From Phytohabitans aurantiacus (lineage in GTDB: Bacteria; Actinomycetota; Actinomycetes; Mycobacteriales; Micromonosporaceae): 64,000 nt of DNA. Every line of letters begins with the position of its first letter. The stretch's first letter is position 1. Location: contig NZ_BSDI01000040.1 in assembly GCF_027923225.1 (NCBI RefSeq), positions 1 to 64,000 on the forward strand, in the 5' to 3' direction. Under the pieces are notes generated by a model, which worked only from the letters and a program-made list of their open reading frames with translations, was not told where the DNA came from and did not search any database. Shown piece by piece: positions 27,484 through 37,041 of this stretch. Made by a program: the position numbers and the translations under genes.

Positions 27484-29771
27484 GGTCGCCTCCTGTACTG
27501 CCGTCGCGCGTTGCGTCGGCGACGAGTTTTGACCGCTACGATCAGGGGTCTGGGGCTGAACCAGACGTGCAACCGCCGGGGCGCGGCCCAGCCCCGTACG
27601 AGGCCTCGGCGGAATTCACGCTCAAGGCGCCACGCGCGCAGGGCCGCGTCCGGTGCCAGGTGCCCCGGACCAAATGTCGCGCGGGTCGCCAGCGTGGCGA
27701 GCTCGGGCAGGGCGCAGGCCCGGGCGCCGAGCTTCGCCTCCGCCCGCATCGCGATCTCCGTGGCGGTCATCGAGCCTGGTACCGCCAACCGCCGCTCGAC
27801 GAGCCGGTCGACCGTCTCACACCAGGCCCCGACCACCCGCGCGGGAGCGGTGGGCGCGCGTCTCCGGTGTCTCCGCCGTACTACCTTGACCATCGGCACG
27901 CCGATGATCAGTCCGGTCGCGGCACCGGTGATACCGAGGGCGATCGCCAGCAGAGAAGAGAAGCCAGGCGGTGGCTCCGGGCGCTTCGGGGGTGGTGGGC
28001 TGGGCACGATCGACGGGGTCGCCTCCGGCTGCGCCGCCCCCGCGTTGCTCGGCGTGGGCACGACGGTCGGCTCGGCGATGGCGGACTTCGACTTTCGCTC
28101 CGGGTCCGTGGGGTCGTAGGCGACCCAGCCGTAGCCGTCAAGGTGGACTTCTGCCCACGCGTGGGCCTCGCGCGTGGTCACGGTCCGGATCGCGCCGGTG
28201 CTGGGGAGCCGGTACCCGACCGCGACGCGAGCCGGCATATTTAGGAGCCGCGCGAGCACCACGAACGCGGACGCGTGCTGTTCCGCGTAACCGTGTGCGT
28301 CGCGGACGTTCGCCGGGGCCCCGAGCATCCGGCCAATCGCGGCGTAGGAGTGCCCCGGCGGGGCACTGAGGTCGTACGGCAGGCTGCGCAGGTACGCCTC
28401 CAGTGCGCTGAGCTTGCCCGGCGTGGTCGGTTCGACATCGGTGAGCTGGTGCGCCAGTCCCCGGATTTGGGGCCGCAATCCGTCCTCGGGCAGCTGGACA
28501 TAGCGCGCGAAGGCCGCCGACCGGCTGGGCGCCGCCGTACTATCCACATCGCCCGCAGTGACGCCGGCGCCGATGATCGTGTAAGTGATGCCGTCCAGGC
28601 GGCCGTCTGCGGTATCGGCGACCACCGTTCCGGACGTCGCGCTGTAGCCGATCTGGATCTGTCGAGGGCCAGCCAGCTCGACCTGCAGCGGCCAGCCAGC
28701 GACCGGCAGATAGGGCCCGTCCAGCGATCGGATGCCGATCGTAAGAGCCTGTCTCGGACCGGCGTCCGATCGTTCGTTAGCGGGGAGGCGGCGCCCGGCC
28801 AGCAGATGGTTGTCATGCGCCGTCCACAGGGCGCCGTCAAAGGTGTCCAGTGCCGCAGTCCGGATCAGCTCCACTGGAGCCGCGGCTTCGTCGGGAGTCT
28901 GGACGACAAGGACCGTGCGAGCCGGTTTCTCGTCGAGCTGGCTCCGCACCATCGACAATGGACTAAGCAGGTCCGGGTGGCGCAGCCCGTACGGGTGCAG
29001 CGGCCTCGGATCGGCGCGGCGGTCGCCGGCAGCGGGCAGGCCGAACTGGATAGCGCCCGTGCTCGCCAGCGCGACGGCCGCTATCGCCGGGACGCCGAGC
29101 AGCACCGCTGCGGGCATCCGTCGCCTCGCCGCCAAACGGTCGCCTTCCGCCCGTGCCCGGACAGTGGCGGCTTGCCGGCGAGCGCGAACCAGCGCGAGCG
29201 CTCCCGTGGCAAAGGCCAACACTACCGCCAACCACGAATGTGTATGCCCTGCACTCGCCACCATCACGAGACCGGCAGTGAACGCCAGCAGCGACGGGAA
29301 CGCGGGGGCCAGCGGCGACGCCGTGCGGAGCGCGAGGAGCACCGCGACGAACGCCGCCGTCCAGACCAGCAGCAGCACCGTCACGAGCATCCTGGTATCG
29401 AGATCCGCGGGGAGGCCGATCGACAGCATCCGTGCCCACCCGGTAGCGAGCCCTCGAACGGCCTCGAGAGCTGTCGTCGTCCAGGGCTGCCCGATCTGGG
29501 CCCCGTGTATCGATACGGCGATCGCCGCCAGCACGACGAAGCCACCGACGCCCGCATACACGATCCGTACGGCTTGCCATCGACGCTTCGCCGCCACAAA
29601 AGTGAGGACAGCGACTCCGGCGAGCGCCGCGACGGCGGAATACAGGTAGCCCTCGGTGGCGAAGAAGTCCTGGAAGATAAGGGCAGCCGGCGCCGTCGCG
29701 ACTATTGACAGTCCGATCTGGACAGCGTCGCCGACCGTGCCGCTTCCGCGCTTCGCGCCTTCGACGGTCAT
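27480..29771 (-). CDS. TgpA-like membrane transglutaminase, catalytic Cys replaced by Ala
   Basis: 763 aa. About seven N-terminal membrane helices, an extracytoplasmic transglutaminase-like domain (~440-560), a Pro-rich linker and a late membrane helix (~590-610) with a basic cytoplasmic tail: the TgpA layout found with MoxR/DUF58. The core reads GYAEQHASAFVVLARLLNMPARVAVGY where active relatives have G-x-C-E; Ala496 (GCG at 28284-28286) sits at the nucleophile. His537 and Asp553 (HAWAEV, YDPT) remain. It is therefore probably a non-catalytic binding or scaffold version. The ATG at 29771 overlaps the DUF58 stop (ATGA). Confidence 0.85.
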   Translation of the reverse strand: MTVEGAKRGSGTVGDAVQIGLSIVATAPAALIFQDFFATEGYLYSAVAALAGVAVLTFVAAKRRWQAVRIVYAGVGGFVVLAAIAVSIHGAQIGQPWTTTALEAVRGLATGWARMLSIGLPADLDTRMLVTVLLLVWTAAFVAVLLALRTASPLAPAFPSLLAFTAGLVMVASAGHTHSWLAVVLAFATGALALVRARRQAATVRARAEGDRLAARRRMPAAVLLGVPAIAAVALASTGAIQFGLPAAGDRRADPRPLHPYGLRHPDLLSPLSMVRSQLDEKPARTVLVVQTPDEAAAPVELIRTAALDTFDGALWTAHDNHLLAGRRLPANERSDAGPRQALTIGIRSLDGPYLPVAGWPLQVELAGPRQIQIGYSATSGTVVADTADGRLDGITYTIIGAGVTAGDVDSTAAPSRSAAFARYVQLPEDGLRPQIRGLAHQLTDVEPTTPGKLSALEAYLRSLPYDLSAPPGHSYAAIGRMLGAPANVRDAHGYAEQHASAFVVLARLLNMPARVAVGYRLPSTGAIRTVTTREAHAWAEVHLDGYGWVAYDPTDPERKSKSAIAEPTVVPTPSNAGAAQPEATPSIVPSPPPPKRPEPPPGFSSLLAIALGITGAATGLIIGVPMVKVVRRRHRRRAPTAPARVVGAWCETVDRLVERRLAVPGSMTATEIAMRAEAKLGARACALPELATLATRATFGPGHLAPDAALRAWRLEREFRRGLVRGWAAPRRLHVWFSPRPLIVAVKTRRRRNARRQYRRRP

Positions 29772-30934
29772 GGTCGCACCCAACCGATCCAGCGCTCGGA
29801 GAAGTCGAACGCGGTGCCGACGTCCAGCAGCCGCCCGTCCCGTGGAGCGGTGGAACGCTCCGCCTCCGGCACACCGACACGCACGAACTGGACCGATGTC
29901 ACGGCCGCGGCATTGAGGACAGCGGACAGTTCATCATCGTAGGCGTTGCCCGTGACCACCGTCAGGGTCGCCACCTCGTCAACCGTCGCCAGCGCGTCAT
30001 GCCAGCGGGCGGCGCCCCGCGCTGCGGGAGTGAGTCTGACCCCGGCCAGAAAGTCGAGGACCGTACCCTCCGGGTCGCCATCAGGGCCGTCCGAAGGCGG
30101 TGGCGCGGCGCGCGCGGAATCCGTGGTGCACAGGGTGAGCGGAGCGCCGGTGCGGGTCACGGCGACGGCGAGTGACGCGGCGATGCGGACCGCGTCCTCA
30201 AAGGACTCGCTAGTGTATCGGGTCATGGCGGTGTCGAGCACGATGGTGAACCGCATAGTCGAAGGCACGAACGCCTGCCGCACGACTAGGCTGCCGAGGC
30301 GTGCGCTGGATGGCCAGTGGATCAGGCGCGGGTCGTCGCCGTCGACGTACTCGCGCAGGCTGTGAAACGAGGTCTGCCCCAGATGCGGGTTCGCCGTCCA
30401 CCCGTCGAGTTCGCGGGAGCCGTACGCGTCCGTTGCCGCAAGGGGATATACCCGCGGACGCACGTACACAGTCTGCGGTCGACCGGACCAGGACCGGCGT
30501 GCTGCCAGCCGCAGCCCGTCGTAGCGCGCGACCGACGGCGGCGGAAGTTCGTACACACCGCGGCGCGGCGGTGTGATCCAGTAGGTCCGCACCTGCTCAC
30601 CAGCGCCCGCCCGGAGCCGGGGAAGGCTGACGTGGGTACGCACTCCGTCGATGACCTCGGTGAGTTCCAGCTCAGGTACACGCCACCGGCCTGAGTTCGC
30701 GCACCGGACGTCGCACCGGATCTTCTCGCCCTCCTCGACCCGGTCAGGATGGACGAAGCGCTCCACGGTGATCCCGATGCGGGGCAACGCACGGAGCAGG
30801 CCGGCGGTCACAGCGGTGGCCGCCGCCAGACCCAACGCGAGTACCTCCGGATAGTCGAAGTAGGTACCGACGACTATCAGGACAGCGCCCGCGGCGAGCG
30901 CGCTACGCCCGGGACCCGTCAACGCCACGGTCAA
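29768..30934 (-). CDS. DUF58 domain protein
   Basis: About 388 aa. Two N-terminal membrane helices (~10-55), a beta-rich middle part, the DUF58 signature (REYVDGDDPRLIHWPSSARLG) and a von Willebrand A-like C-terminal domain (FTIVLDTAMT...). The metal-binding DxSxS of vWA reads DTAMT here, so it is degenerate. DUF58 proteins are standard partners of MoxR ATPases. The start is probably TTG at 30934, which overlaps the MoxR stop as TTGA; GTG at 30928 is the alternative. It sits between MoxR and the transglutaminase, both by 4-bp overlap. Confidence 0.85.
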   Translation of the reverse strand: MTVALTGPGRSALAAGAVLIVVGTYFDYPEVLALGLAAATAVTAGLLRALPRIGITVERFVHPDRVEEGEKIRCDVRCANSGRWRVPELELTEVIDGVRTHVSLPRLRAGAGEQVRTYWITPPRRGVYELPPPSVARYDGLRLAARRSWSGRPQTVYVRPRVYPLAATDAYGSRELDGWTANPHLGQTSFHSLREYVDGDDPRLIHWPSSARLGSLVVRQAFVPSTMRFTIVLDTAMTRYTSESFEDAVRIAASLAVAVTRTGAPLTLCTTDSARAAPPPSDGPDGDPEGTVLDFLAGVRLTPAARGAARWHDALATVDEVATLTVVTGNAYDDELSAVLNAAAVTSVQFVRVGVPEAERSTAPRDGRLLDVGTAFDFSERWIGWVRP

Positions 30935-31893
30935 CGGAGTGGCACCCTTCCGGGCACGTCGGCATTGTGCAGTACCTCCGAGATGACCTTCTCCGCGGTG
31001 TTCCCTTGACGCCGGGCGTCCTGTTTCAACAGCAGCCGGTGCGCGAGTACCGGGATCGCGACGTCCTTGACGTCGTCGGCGATCGCGTACGCTCGGCCCT
31101 TCGACGCGGCCCATACGCGGGCCGCCGCCGCGAGGGCGATGCTGCCGCGAGGGCTCGCGCCCAGCCGGACGTCGGGGTGGCGGCGGGTCGCCTCGGCGAT
31201 GGCGACGACATAGTCGAGCAGCGGCGGGTTGACCTCGACCTCCCGGGCCAGCATCACCATCGCGGAGACCTCGTCGCCCGAGATGACGGGGCGGATCTGC
31301 GCGGGCGTCACTCCGGCGAGTGCCTGCGCAATGATCGATGTCTCCTCGACCGCGGGTGGATATCCCATCGAGACACGCATCATGAAGCGGTCCAACTGGG
31401 CCTCGGGCAGTGGATAGGTGCCCTGATAGTCGACTGGGTTCTGGGTCGCCAGGCAGAAGAAAGGGCGTGGGAGCCGGTACGTTCTGCGGCCCGCCGTGAC
31501 CTCACCTTCGGCCATCGCCTGCAGCAACGCGGACTGGGTCTTCGCCGACGCTCGATTGATCTCGTCGCCGAGAACGACGTTTCCGAAGATCGGACCCGCT
31601 CGGAACTCGAACTCGCCCTCCTTCTGGTTGTAGATCTCGACGCCGGTGATGTCGGCCGGGAGCAGGTCGGGCGTGAACTGGACCCTGTGGAAGGTGCCGT
31701 CGATCGACGCGGCGATCGACCTAGCCAACGACGTCTTCGCGACGCCGGGAACATCCTCGATCAGGAGGTGCCCCTCGGCGAACAGACAGACCAGCGCGAG
31801 GCGCACCGTCTCCGACTTACCGCGAATAAGGCGCTCGACATTGCCGGACAGGCTCTCGAATTGATGCTTGAAATGCAGGCTCTGGCCTGGCAT
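30931..31893 (-). CDS. moxR: MoxR-family AAA+ ATPase
   Basis: 320 aa, normal MoxR length. Walker A GVAKTS, Walker B VVLGDEINRAS, sensor 1 ATQNP and the AAA-lid follow in order. MoxR proteins are chaperone-like ATPases that work with vWA/DUF58 proteins to assemble or activate a partner. The ATG at 31893 is preceded by GGAGCTTAC; the frame further up to 32010 lies in the control region. This is the first gene of a six-gene minus-strand operon running to 19455 with nearly all junctions overlapping by 4 bp. Confidence 0.92.
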   Translation of the reverse strand: MPGQSLHFKHQFESLSGNVERLIRGKSETVRLALVCLFAEGHLLIEDVPGVAKTSLARSIAASIDGTFHRVQFTPDLLPADITGVEIYNQKEGEFEFRAGPIFGNVVLGDEINRASAKTQSALLQAMAEGEVTAGRRTYRLPRPFFCLATQNPVDYQGTYPLPEAQLDRFMMRVSMGYPPAVEETSIIAQALAGVTPAQIRPVISGDEVSAMVMLAREVEVNPPLLDYVVAIAEATRRHPDVRLGASPRGSIALAAAARVWAASKGRAYAIADDVKDVAIPVLAHRLLLKQDARRQGNTAEKVISEVLHNADVPGRVPLR

Positions 31894-32189
31894 GTAAGCT
31901 CCTCGCCGACTAGAGAATCTTGAAGATCCGTCACCTCGACACAGTCGTGCCCTCGCATAATGTCGACGTACGACCGATTCACAAACCAACTGTCGACTTG
32001 CTGACGTCATCCTTTTGAGTGACCCATGTCGGAGCGCGGAATTGTCTGACCGATCCGATTCTCGATCCGACAGACAAACGTTGGCTACGTCTTGGGCGTT
32101 GTGTCGAGTGGGTGACAGACCATTCGAGGGTTTGTGGCGATGATGCTCGCCAACTGTGCGGTTGTCGTTGGCCCAGTTGTGGAGGACGC
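31894..32189. promoter_or_regulatory. divergent control region between the MoxR operon and the EACC1-caspase pair
   Basis: 296 bp serving two divergent units. It holds two direct copies of TGTCGAC (31961 and 31991, 30 bp apart). On the EACC1 side is an inverted repeat TTGTCTG (32042) / CAGACAA (32071) enclosing two direct CGATCCGA copies (32051, 32063). These look like regulator sites; exact promoters are not clear. Confidence 0.45.
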
Positions 32190-32558
32190 GTGCGGATCGA
32201 GATCGAGTGGATCGATGACGTCGACGGTGGACTGGCCGAGTTGGAGGCCTTCCTCCGGCAAGATCCGCGGATGGACGAGGTGCCCCTAACTCGGGGACGC
32301 CCGGTGGTGGCGCCTACGTCGCTCGGTGTCCTCGAGGTTCTGGAGGTCATCGCCACCGACGTGACCCTGGGAATGGTCGCCAGCGCGTTGTACGACTTTT
32401 TGCGTCGTCATAATCGGGCCGGTACCGCGGAAGCGAGCACACAGTTGCGCCTGACCCGAACCGACCTGCCAGACGAAGTGCGGCATGTGGAAATCGAGTT
32501 GTCGGGGTCAGCTGCAACCGTGGAGCAGGTCGTCCGCGATGCCTTGACCGCCGACTGA
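32190..32558 (+). CDS. EACC1-like small protein (effector-associated constant component)
   Basis: 122 aa with a beta-strand start (VRIEIEW), a GxLxVLEVI...LASALYDFLRR-type hydrophobic helix and a C-terminal LRLTRTD...VEIELSGS strand pair. Size, pattern and position directly before a caspase/STAND gene match EACC1, described in computational work on actinobacterial NLR-like conflict systems as a constant small partner of effector proteins. The GTG at 32190 has GGAGGA just upstream; longer frames give unrelated residues. The gap to the next start is 10 bp, so the two are co-expressed. The family call is from memory of the pattern. Confidence 0.6.
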   Translation: MRIEIEWIDDVDGGLAELEAFLRQDPRMDEVPLTRGRPVVAPTSLGVLEVLEVIATDVTLGMVASALYDFLRRHNRAGTAEASTQLRLTRTDLPDEVRHVEIELSGSAATVEQVVRDALTAD

Positions 32559-32568
32559 GGGCAGGGCT

Positions 32569-35500
32569 GTGGTTGAGACGTCACGACCGAATGTCGACGT
32601 GGGACGGCTGGATCCCGGCCAATCCGTGGCCGTACTGATCGGGGTTGGCGAATATCCCCGTTCTGACTACCCATCGGTGGTCGCGGCACGGAACAACGTG
32701 GAGCGCCTAGCGGCCGCGTTGGCCAGCGACGAGCTGTGGGGACTCCCGCAGCCGACGCGGCTGTTGGAACTGGTCGACGGCGACCGGGCGACCGTGCTAC
32801 GCACCATCGCGGATGCCGGGCGGCTGGTCGGCCGACAGGGGATGCTACTGGTTTACTTCGTGGGGCACGCCGAGCCGGCGGGTGGGGAGCTGTGTCTGGC
32901 TATGCGTGACGCGGACCGGTCAAATCCGAAGGCGACGATGGTGCCGGTGGCGGAGTTGGTTAGAGCAGCAGGCGGTTCGCGGTCAGACATGCGGATGCTG
33001 GTGTTGGATTGCTGCTTTTCCGGCCGGGCCGGCTCCGCCCTGCCTGGCGTTTCGGTCAAAGTCGGTGAGGCGGCTGGCTGGTATTTCATCGGCGCGGCCG
33101 ACGGTAGCAGCGAGGCGTCGGCGCCCGCCGAATCCGACATGACCCTGTTCACGGCCGCGATGGTGCAAGTGCTGGAGGGCGTACCGACCGGGAATCGATG
33201 GCTCACTCCCGCAGATGTATGGGAAGCCATGACCGCTTGCCTGCCCGCCGACCACCCACCCGTGCACAATGACTTGGCGTGGGCTCGCCGCCGGCTGTGG
33301 GTGAAAAACCGCCGCTACAGTCGTTCGCGCCATCAAGCCGTCCGGCAGGGTGCGGCCGGTGCCGATGCGGATCAGGACGACCCAATTCCTGACCCTCCGG
33401 CGTTGTACGCCGAGCCGCGCTACCTCGGGTCGCATCCGTTTGTGGGGCGGGCGGGCCAGCTACAGACGCTCGACGACTGGGCCGAGCCGGCACAGCCGCA
33501 CCCGGTGTTGTTGTTCGAAGCGATCGGAGGCACCGGCAAGAGCATGCTCACCTGGCAGTGGCTCACCAACCACGCCGCAGCCACGCGGGACGACTGGGCC
33601 GGACGCTTTTGGTACTCGTTCTATGAAAAGAACTCCACGATGGCGGAGTTCTGCCGGCGTGCCGTGGCGTACATGACCGGCCGACCGTTGACCGAGTTCC
33701 GCGATGTCAAACAGGCCACACTCACCGGAATGTTGCTGCGAGAACTGCGGTCGCGGCCGTGGTTGCTGGTGTTGGACGGCCTGGAGCGGGTACTGGTGGC
33801 CTACCACCGCTACGACGCCAGCCAACTGGCCGACGAGTTGGCCGGCCAGAGCGACGAGATCGCCGGCCGAGACCCGTGCAGCGCGATCCGGCCCGATGAC
33901 GACGACCTGCTGAGGCAACTCGCGACCGGGGCGCCTTCGAAGATCCTCATTACGTCGCGATTGACGCCTCGGGTGCTGCTCAACACCGCCAACCAGCCCT
34001 TCCCTGGTGTTCGGGTCGAGCGGCTGCCCGGCCTGCGCCCACCGGACGCCGAGGCCCTGCTGCGGGAGTGCGGAGTCGACGGCGACACCCAACGGATGCG
34101 GGACTTCCTGCAACGCCACTGTGACTGCCACCCCCTCGTCACCGGCGTCGTCGCCGGTCTGATCAACGCATATCTGCCCGCCCGGGGTGACTTCGACCGA
34201 TGGGCGGCCGATCCCGCGCACGGTGCGCTGCTCGACATCGGCGACCTGGACCTGGTCCAGAAACGCAACCACATACTGTCGGCCGCACTGGACACGCTGC
34301 CAGAAGTAGGTAACCGCCTGCTGTCGGCGCTGAGTATGCTGCCTGGTGTCGTCGGCTACGCCACCCTCGACGCTCTCAATCCTCACCGGCCGGAGCCACC
34401 GAAAAGGGTCGCAAGACCGGTCGATCCTGAGTCGGGATGGGAATGGGTGTCAGCGACAGCCGAAGAGCGCGTCCGATACCGGGAGGACCACCAGCGTGCC
34501 ATGGCCGCGTGGGAAGAGTCCGAACGGCGTCACGCGCAGTGGAACGCAGCGCCTGAAACCCTTGCCGCCGCCGAGGCTCTGTCCAAGACCGTGGGCGATC
34601 TCGAACGCCGGGGCCTACTGCAGTACGACCGCCAAGCGGGTCGCTGGGATCTACATCCGGTCGTCCGCGCCACCACTCGCGCTCGTCTCACGAGCAGAGT
34701 CCGGGACCGTCTCGGCCAGCAGATCATCGACCACTTCTCGCAGTCCCAGGGCACCTCCAAGACCGTCGATACTCTCGACGATCTGCACAACGCGCTCACG
34801 GTGGCGCGCACGATGGTCCAGATCGGACGGCTCGACGACGCTGCCGCGGTCCTCACGCACGACCTTAGTGATGCATTACTGTCCGATCTGGAGGCGTATC
34901 CTGAATTTGTCTCGTTGGCGCGTCCGATGTTCGCGTCGGACTGGTCCACGCCCATTGCCGGACTGACTGAGCCCACCATGCTGGCGAACGCTGCGTCCTT
35001 CGCGCTACATCGCCTCAGTCTGTATAGGGAATCGGCACGCCTATCCCGGATGTGCGTAGAGACTTACCTTTCCAAGGAGAACTGGGCTCAACTAGGAGCC
35101 GACCTGAACAATCTCGCCAGAACCTATAATCGGTTGAATAGCCTGGCGATCGCGTGGCGCTGCAGCCGACTCGCTCTGGATCTGGCCGAGGCGTTGGACG
35201 AGCAGAGCCACCTGTTGATCGCCAGAAGTCACCAAATGCAGCTTCTTGCCACGCTGGGCAGGTGGACGGAGGCCGAGCAGCTCTGGCATGTGATCGAACC
35301 GATGGACCGCGACGTATCGCGAAGAATGACCCTGCCAGGAGGCGTGGAAATAGCACATCTCTCCTGGGTCGCGTTTCCGCTTGGCCAGCTAACGGACGAC
35401 GCCCTGGCCAACGCCGAACAACTCGCCGCCACGGGCCGAAACCGGTATGGGCTACGCAAGCTGCAGTTCCTACGCGGGCTGTGGTGCCTGAGCCGCGACG

Positions 35501-35937
35501 ATCCGACTGGCGCCGTCGAACCCCTCCACGAGGCCGTCCGCATGGCCAACGAAGCAGGCTTCGCAGACACCAGGGCGGAAGCCCACCTTGCGTTGGCTCG
35601 CCTACGTTCCCGACCCGACAACCGCGCCGACGCAGGCCGCCTCGCACGCCGCCTGTCGAGCCACGCCATCGCACCGCACCAGCCACTGGCTGAACTGTGG
35701 CTGGCCCTCGGCGACAGAACCCAGGCCGCCGAACACGCCCGAGCCGCATACATCCGATCCTGGGCAGACGGAGAGCCCTATGTCAGGCGACACGATCTCA
35801 CCCAGGCCACGGCCCTGCTTCACAGCCTGGGCGTGCAGACACCGGCGCTACCACCGCACGACCCCGCCAGCCACCCGATCGAAGGCTGGGAAAGCTCCGT
35901 CGCCACAGCCATTGCCAAGCTCCGTGCCGACGACTGA
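32569..35937 (+). CDS. caspase-like protease fused to STAND NTPase and TPR repeats
   Basis: 1122 aa. Residues ~15-240 are a caspase-fold peptidase with the His in YFVGHAE (His100) and the nucleophile in LDCCFSG (Cys149, or Cys148). A linker leads to an NTPase with GGTGKS (~residue 320) and the STAND-type Walker B LLVLDGLE (~400), then a winged-helix-like part. From ~740 to 1095 there are helical TPR-type repeats, the usual sensor. The layout is that of NLR-like immune proteins: ligand on TPR, oligomerisation through the NTPase, protease activation. GTG start at 32569 with GAGGGCAGG upstream. Both caspase dyad residues are intact. Confidence 0.88.
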   Translation: MVETSRPNVDVGRLDPGQSVAVLIGVGEYPRSDYPSVVAARNNVERLAAALASDELWGLPQPTRLLELVDGDRATVLRTIADAGRLVGRQGMLLVYFVGHAEPAGGELCLAMRDADRSNPKATMVPVAELVRAAGGSRSDMRMLVLDCCFSGRAGSALPGVSVKVGEAAGWYFIGAADGSSEASAPAESDMTLFTAAMVQVLEGVPTGNRWLTPADVWEAMTACLPADHPPVHNDLAWARRRLWVKNRRYSRSRHQAVRQGAAGADADQDDPIPDPPALYAEPRYLGSHPFVGRAGQLQTLDDWAEPAQPHPVLLFEAIGGTGKSMLTWQWLTNHAAATRDDWAGRFWYSFYEKNSTMAEFCRRAVAYMTGRPLTEFRDVKQATLTGMLLRELRSRPWLLVLDGLERVLVAYHRYDASQLADELAGQSDEIAGRDPCSAIRPDDDDLLRQLATGAPSKILITSRLTPRVLLNTANQPFPGVRVERLPGLRPPDAEALLRECGVDGDTQRMRDFLQRHCDCHPLVTGVVAGLINAYLPARGDFDRWAADPAHGALLDIGDLDLVQKRNHILSAALDTLPEVGNRLLSALSMLPGVVGYATLDALNPHRPEPPKRVARPVDPESGWEWVSATAEERVRYREDHQRAMAAWEESERRHAQWNAAPETLAAAEALSKTVGDLERRGLLQYDRQAGRWDLHPVVRATTRARLTSRVRDRLGQQIIDHFSQSQGTSKTVDTLDDLHNALTVARTMVQIGRLDDAAAVLTHDLSDALLSDLEAYPEFVSLARPMFASDWSTPIAGLTEPTMLANAASFALHRLSLYRESARLSRMCVETYLSKENWAQLGADLNNLARTYNRLNSLAIAWRCSRLALDLAEALDEQSHLLIARSHQMQLLATLGRWTEAEQLWHVIEPMDRDVSRRMTLPGGVEIAHLSWVAFPLGQLTDDALANAEQLAATGRNRYGLRKLQFLRGLWCLSRDDPTGAVEPLHEAVRMANEAGFADTRAEAHLALARLRSRPDNRADAGRLARRLSSHAIAPHQPLAELWLALGDRTQAAEHARAAYIRSWADGEPYVRRHDLTQATALLHSLGVQTPALPPHDPASHPIEGWESSVATAIAKLRADD

Positions 35938-36186
35938 GCACCAACGGCGGAACCCGCTTACCATGCTTGCCCCTGACAAGCGCCCGCCCCGGCCGCAGTG
36001 AGCCGCTTCCGCAGCCGACGAGAGGACGGGGAGGAAAGGAACGGCCGCCCCAACCAAGCACCAGCGCAACCACCCGCGCCCAACCCGGCGTGTCACGAAC
36101 AGACCACCAGGATCGCCCACTATTACAAACGGCGCGAACGCCTCAAAGTGTCACGACACTCAAAGCAATGACTCGCCGTAGCAGCA

Positions 36187-36825
36187 CTATGGCCCGATCC
36201 TGGCCGCGCGGGCTCGTGCCACTGCTTCCGATCGGCGCCGGGCGCCGAGTTTCTCCAGAACGTTGTGGACGTGGTTCTTGACGGTGCTGACTTCGATGTA
36301 TAGCCGTGCTGCGATCTCCTTGTTTGACATGCCCTCGTCGATCAATGCGAGGATTTGCCGTTCGCGCGTCGTCAGGCCGATCATGCTTCCGCGGCGTGCG
36401 GGTGTGGTTTCGGACGCTACTACCCAGCGGAGGAGCACGGCAGTCGCTGCTGGTGAGCAGGCGATCTCACCCCGGGCGATCACTCGTGCGGCATCGAGGA
36501 TTTCCGACAGCGTGCCGTCGGCGGCTACGAAACCGGAAATACCGGCTCGGGCGCACTCCATTACGGTGGCGTCGTCGTCAGTCGCGGTGATGACCAGGAC
36601 CCGCGCCGAGGGTTCGGAGCGGGAAAGTGCACACACCGCGCGTAGACCCGCGTCCGTGGACGCGTCGGCGAGCACGACGTCGGTGCTGTGAGCGCGCATA
36701 CAATGCGACGCCTCTTGGGCAGACGCCGCCACGCTGACCGTGCCAACGCCATCTTCCTGGTCCAAAGCTGCGGCGAAGCTCTCCCGATACACCCGGACCG
36801 GCCCGAGCACTAATAGTGACATCAT
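36187..36825 (-). CDS. NarL/FixJ-type response regulator with atypical receiver
   Basis: 212 aa. A receiver-like domain (~1-120) keeps an Asp at the usual phospho-site (VVLADAS), but the conserved Lys region reads GFVAADG, so phosphorylation-dependent switching is doubtful. The C-terminal LuxR helix-turn-helix is canonical (LTTRERQILALIDEGMSNKEIAARL ... VKNHVHNVLEKL). No histidine kinase is nearby. It diverges from the receiver-like gene at 37042 and sits between the caspase system and the subtilase cluster, which it may control. The first of two consecutive ATGs (36825) is used. Confidence 0.82.
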   Translation of the reverse strand: MMSLLVLGPVRVYRESFAAALDQEDGVGTVSVAASAQEASHCMRAHSTDVVLADASTDAGLRAVCALSRSEPSARVLVITATDDDATVMECARAGISGFVAADGTLSEILDAARVIARGEIACSPAATAVLLRWVVASETTPARRGSMIGLTTRERQILALIDEGMSNKEIAARLYIEVSTVKNHVHNVLEKLGARRRSEAVARARAARIGP

Positions 36826-37041
36826 CGACCGATGACCTCCGCTCTCGCTGGAGCGCAGGTCCGATAGGACCTGCGCCACCATAACGCGAGTGGGACCGCA
36901 GCGCTGTCGCCAAGGCGTCCGCCGATGGATACAGATCCTCCGGTCCAGTCCCGCGGATGGATTCTGGCGGGCAGGATTTCGGTTCCGGTACCGGATCAAC
37001 GGCCTCATGCTCGCCGCCGTCGGCGCTCGTAACGTCGGACG

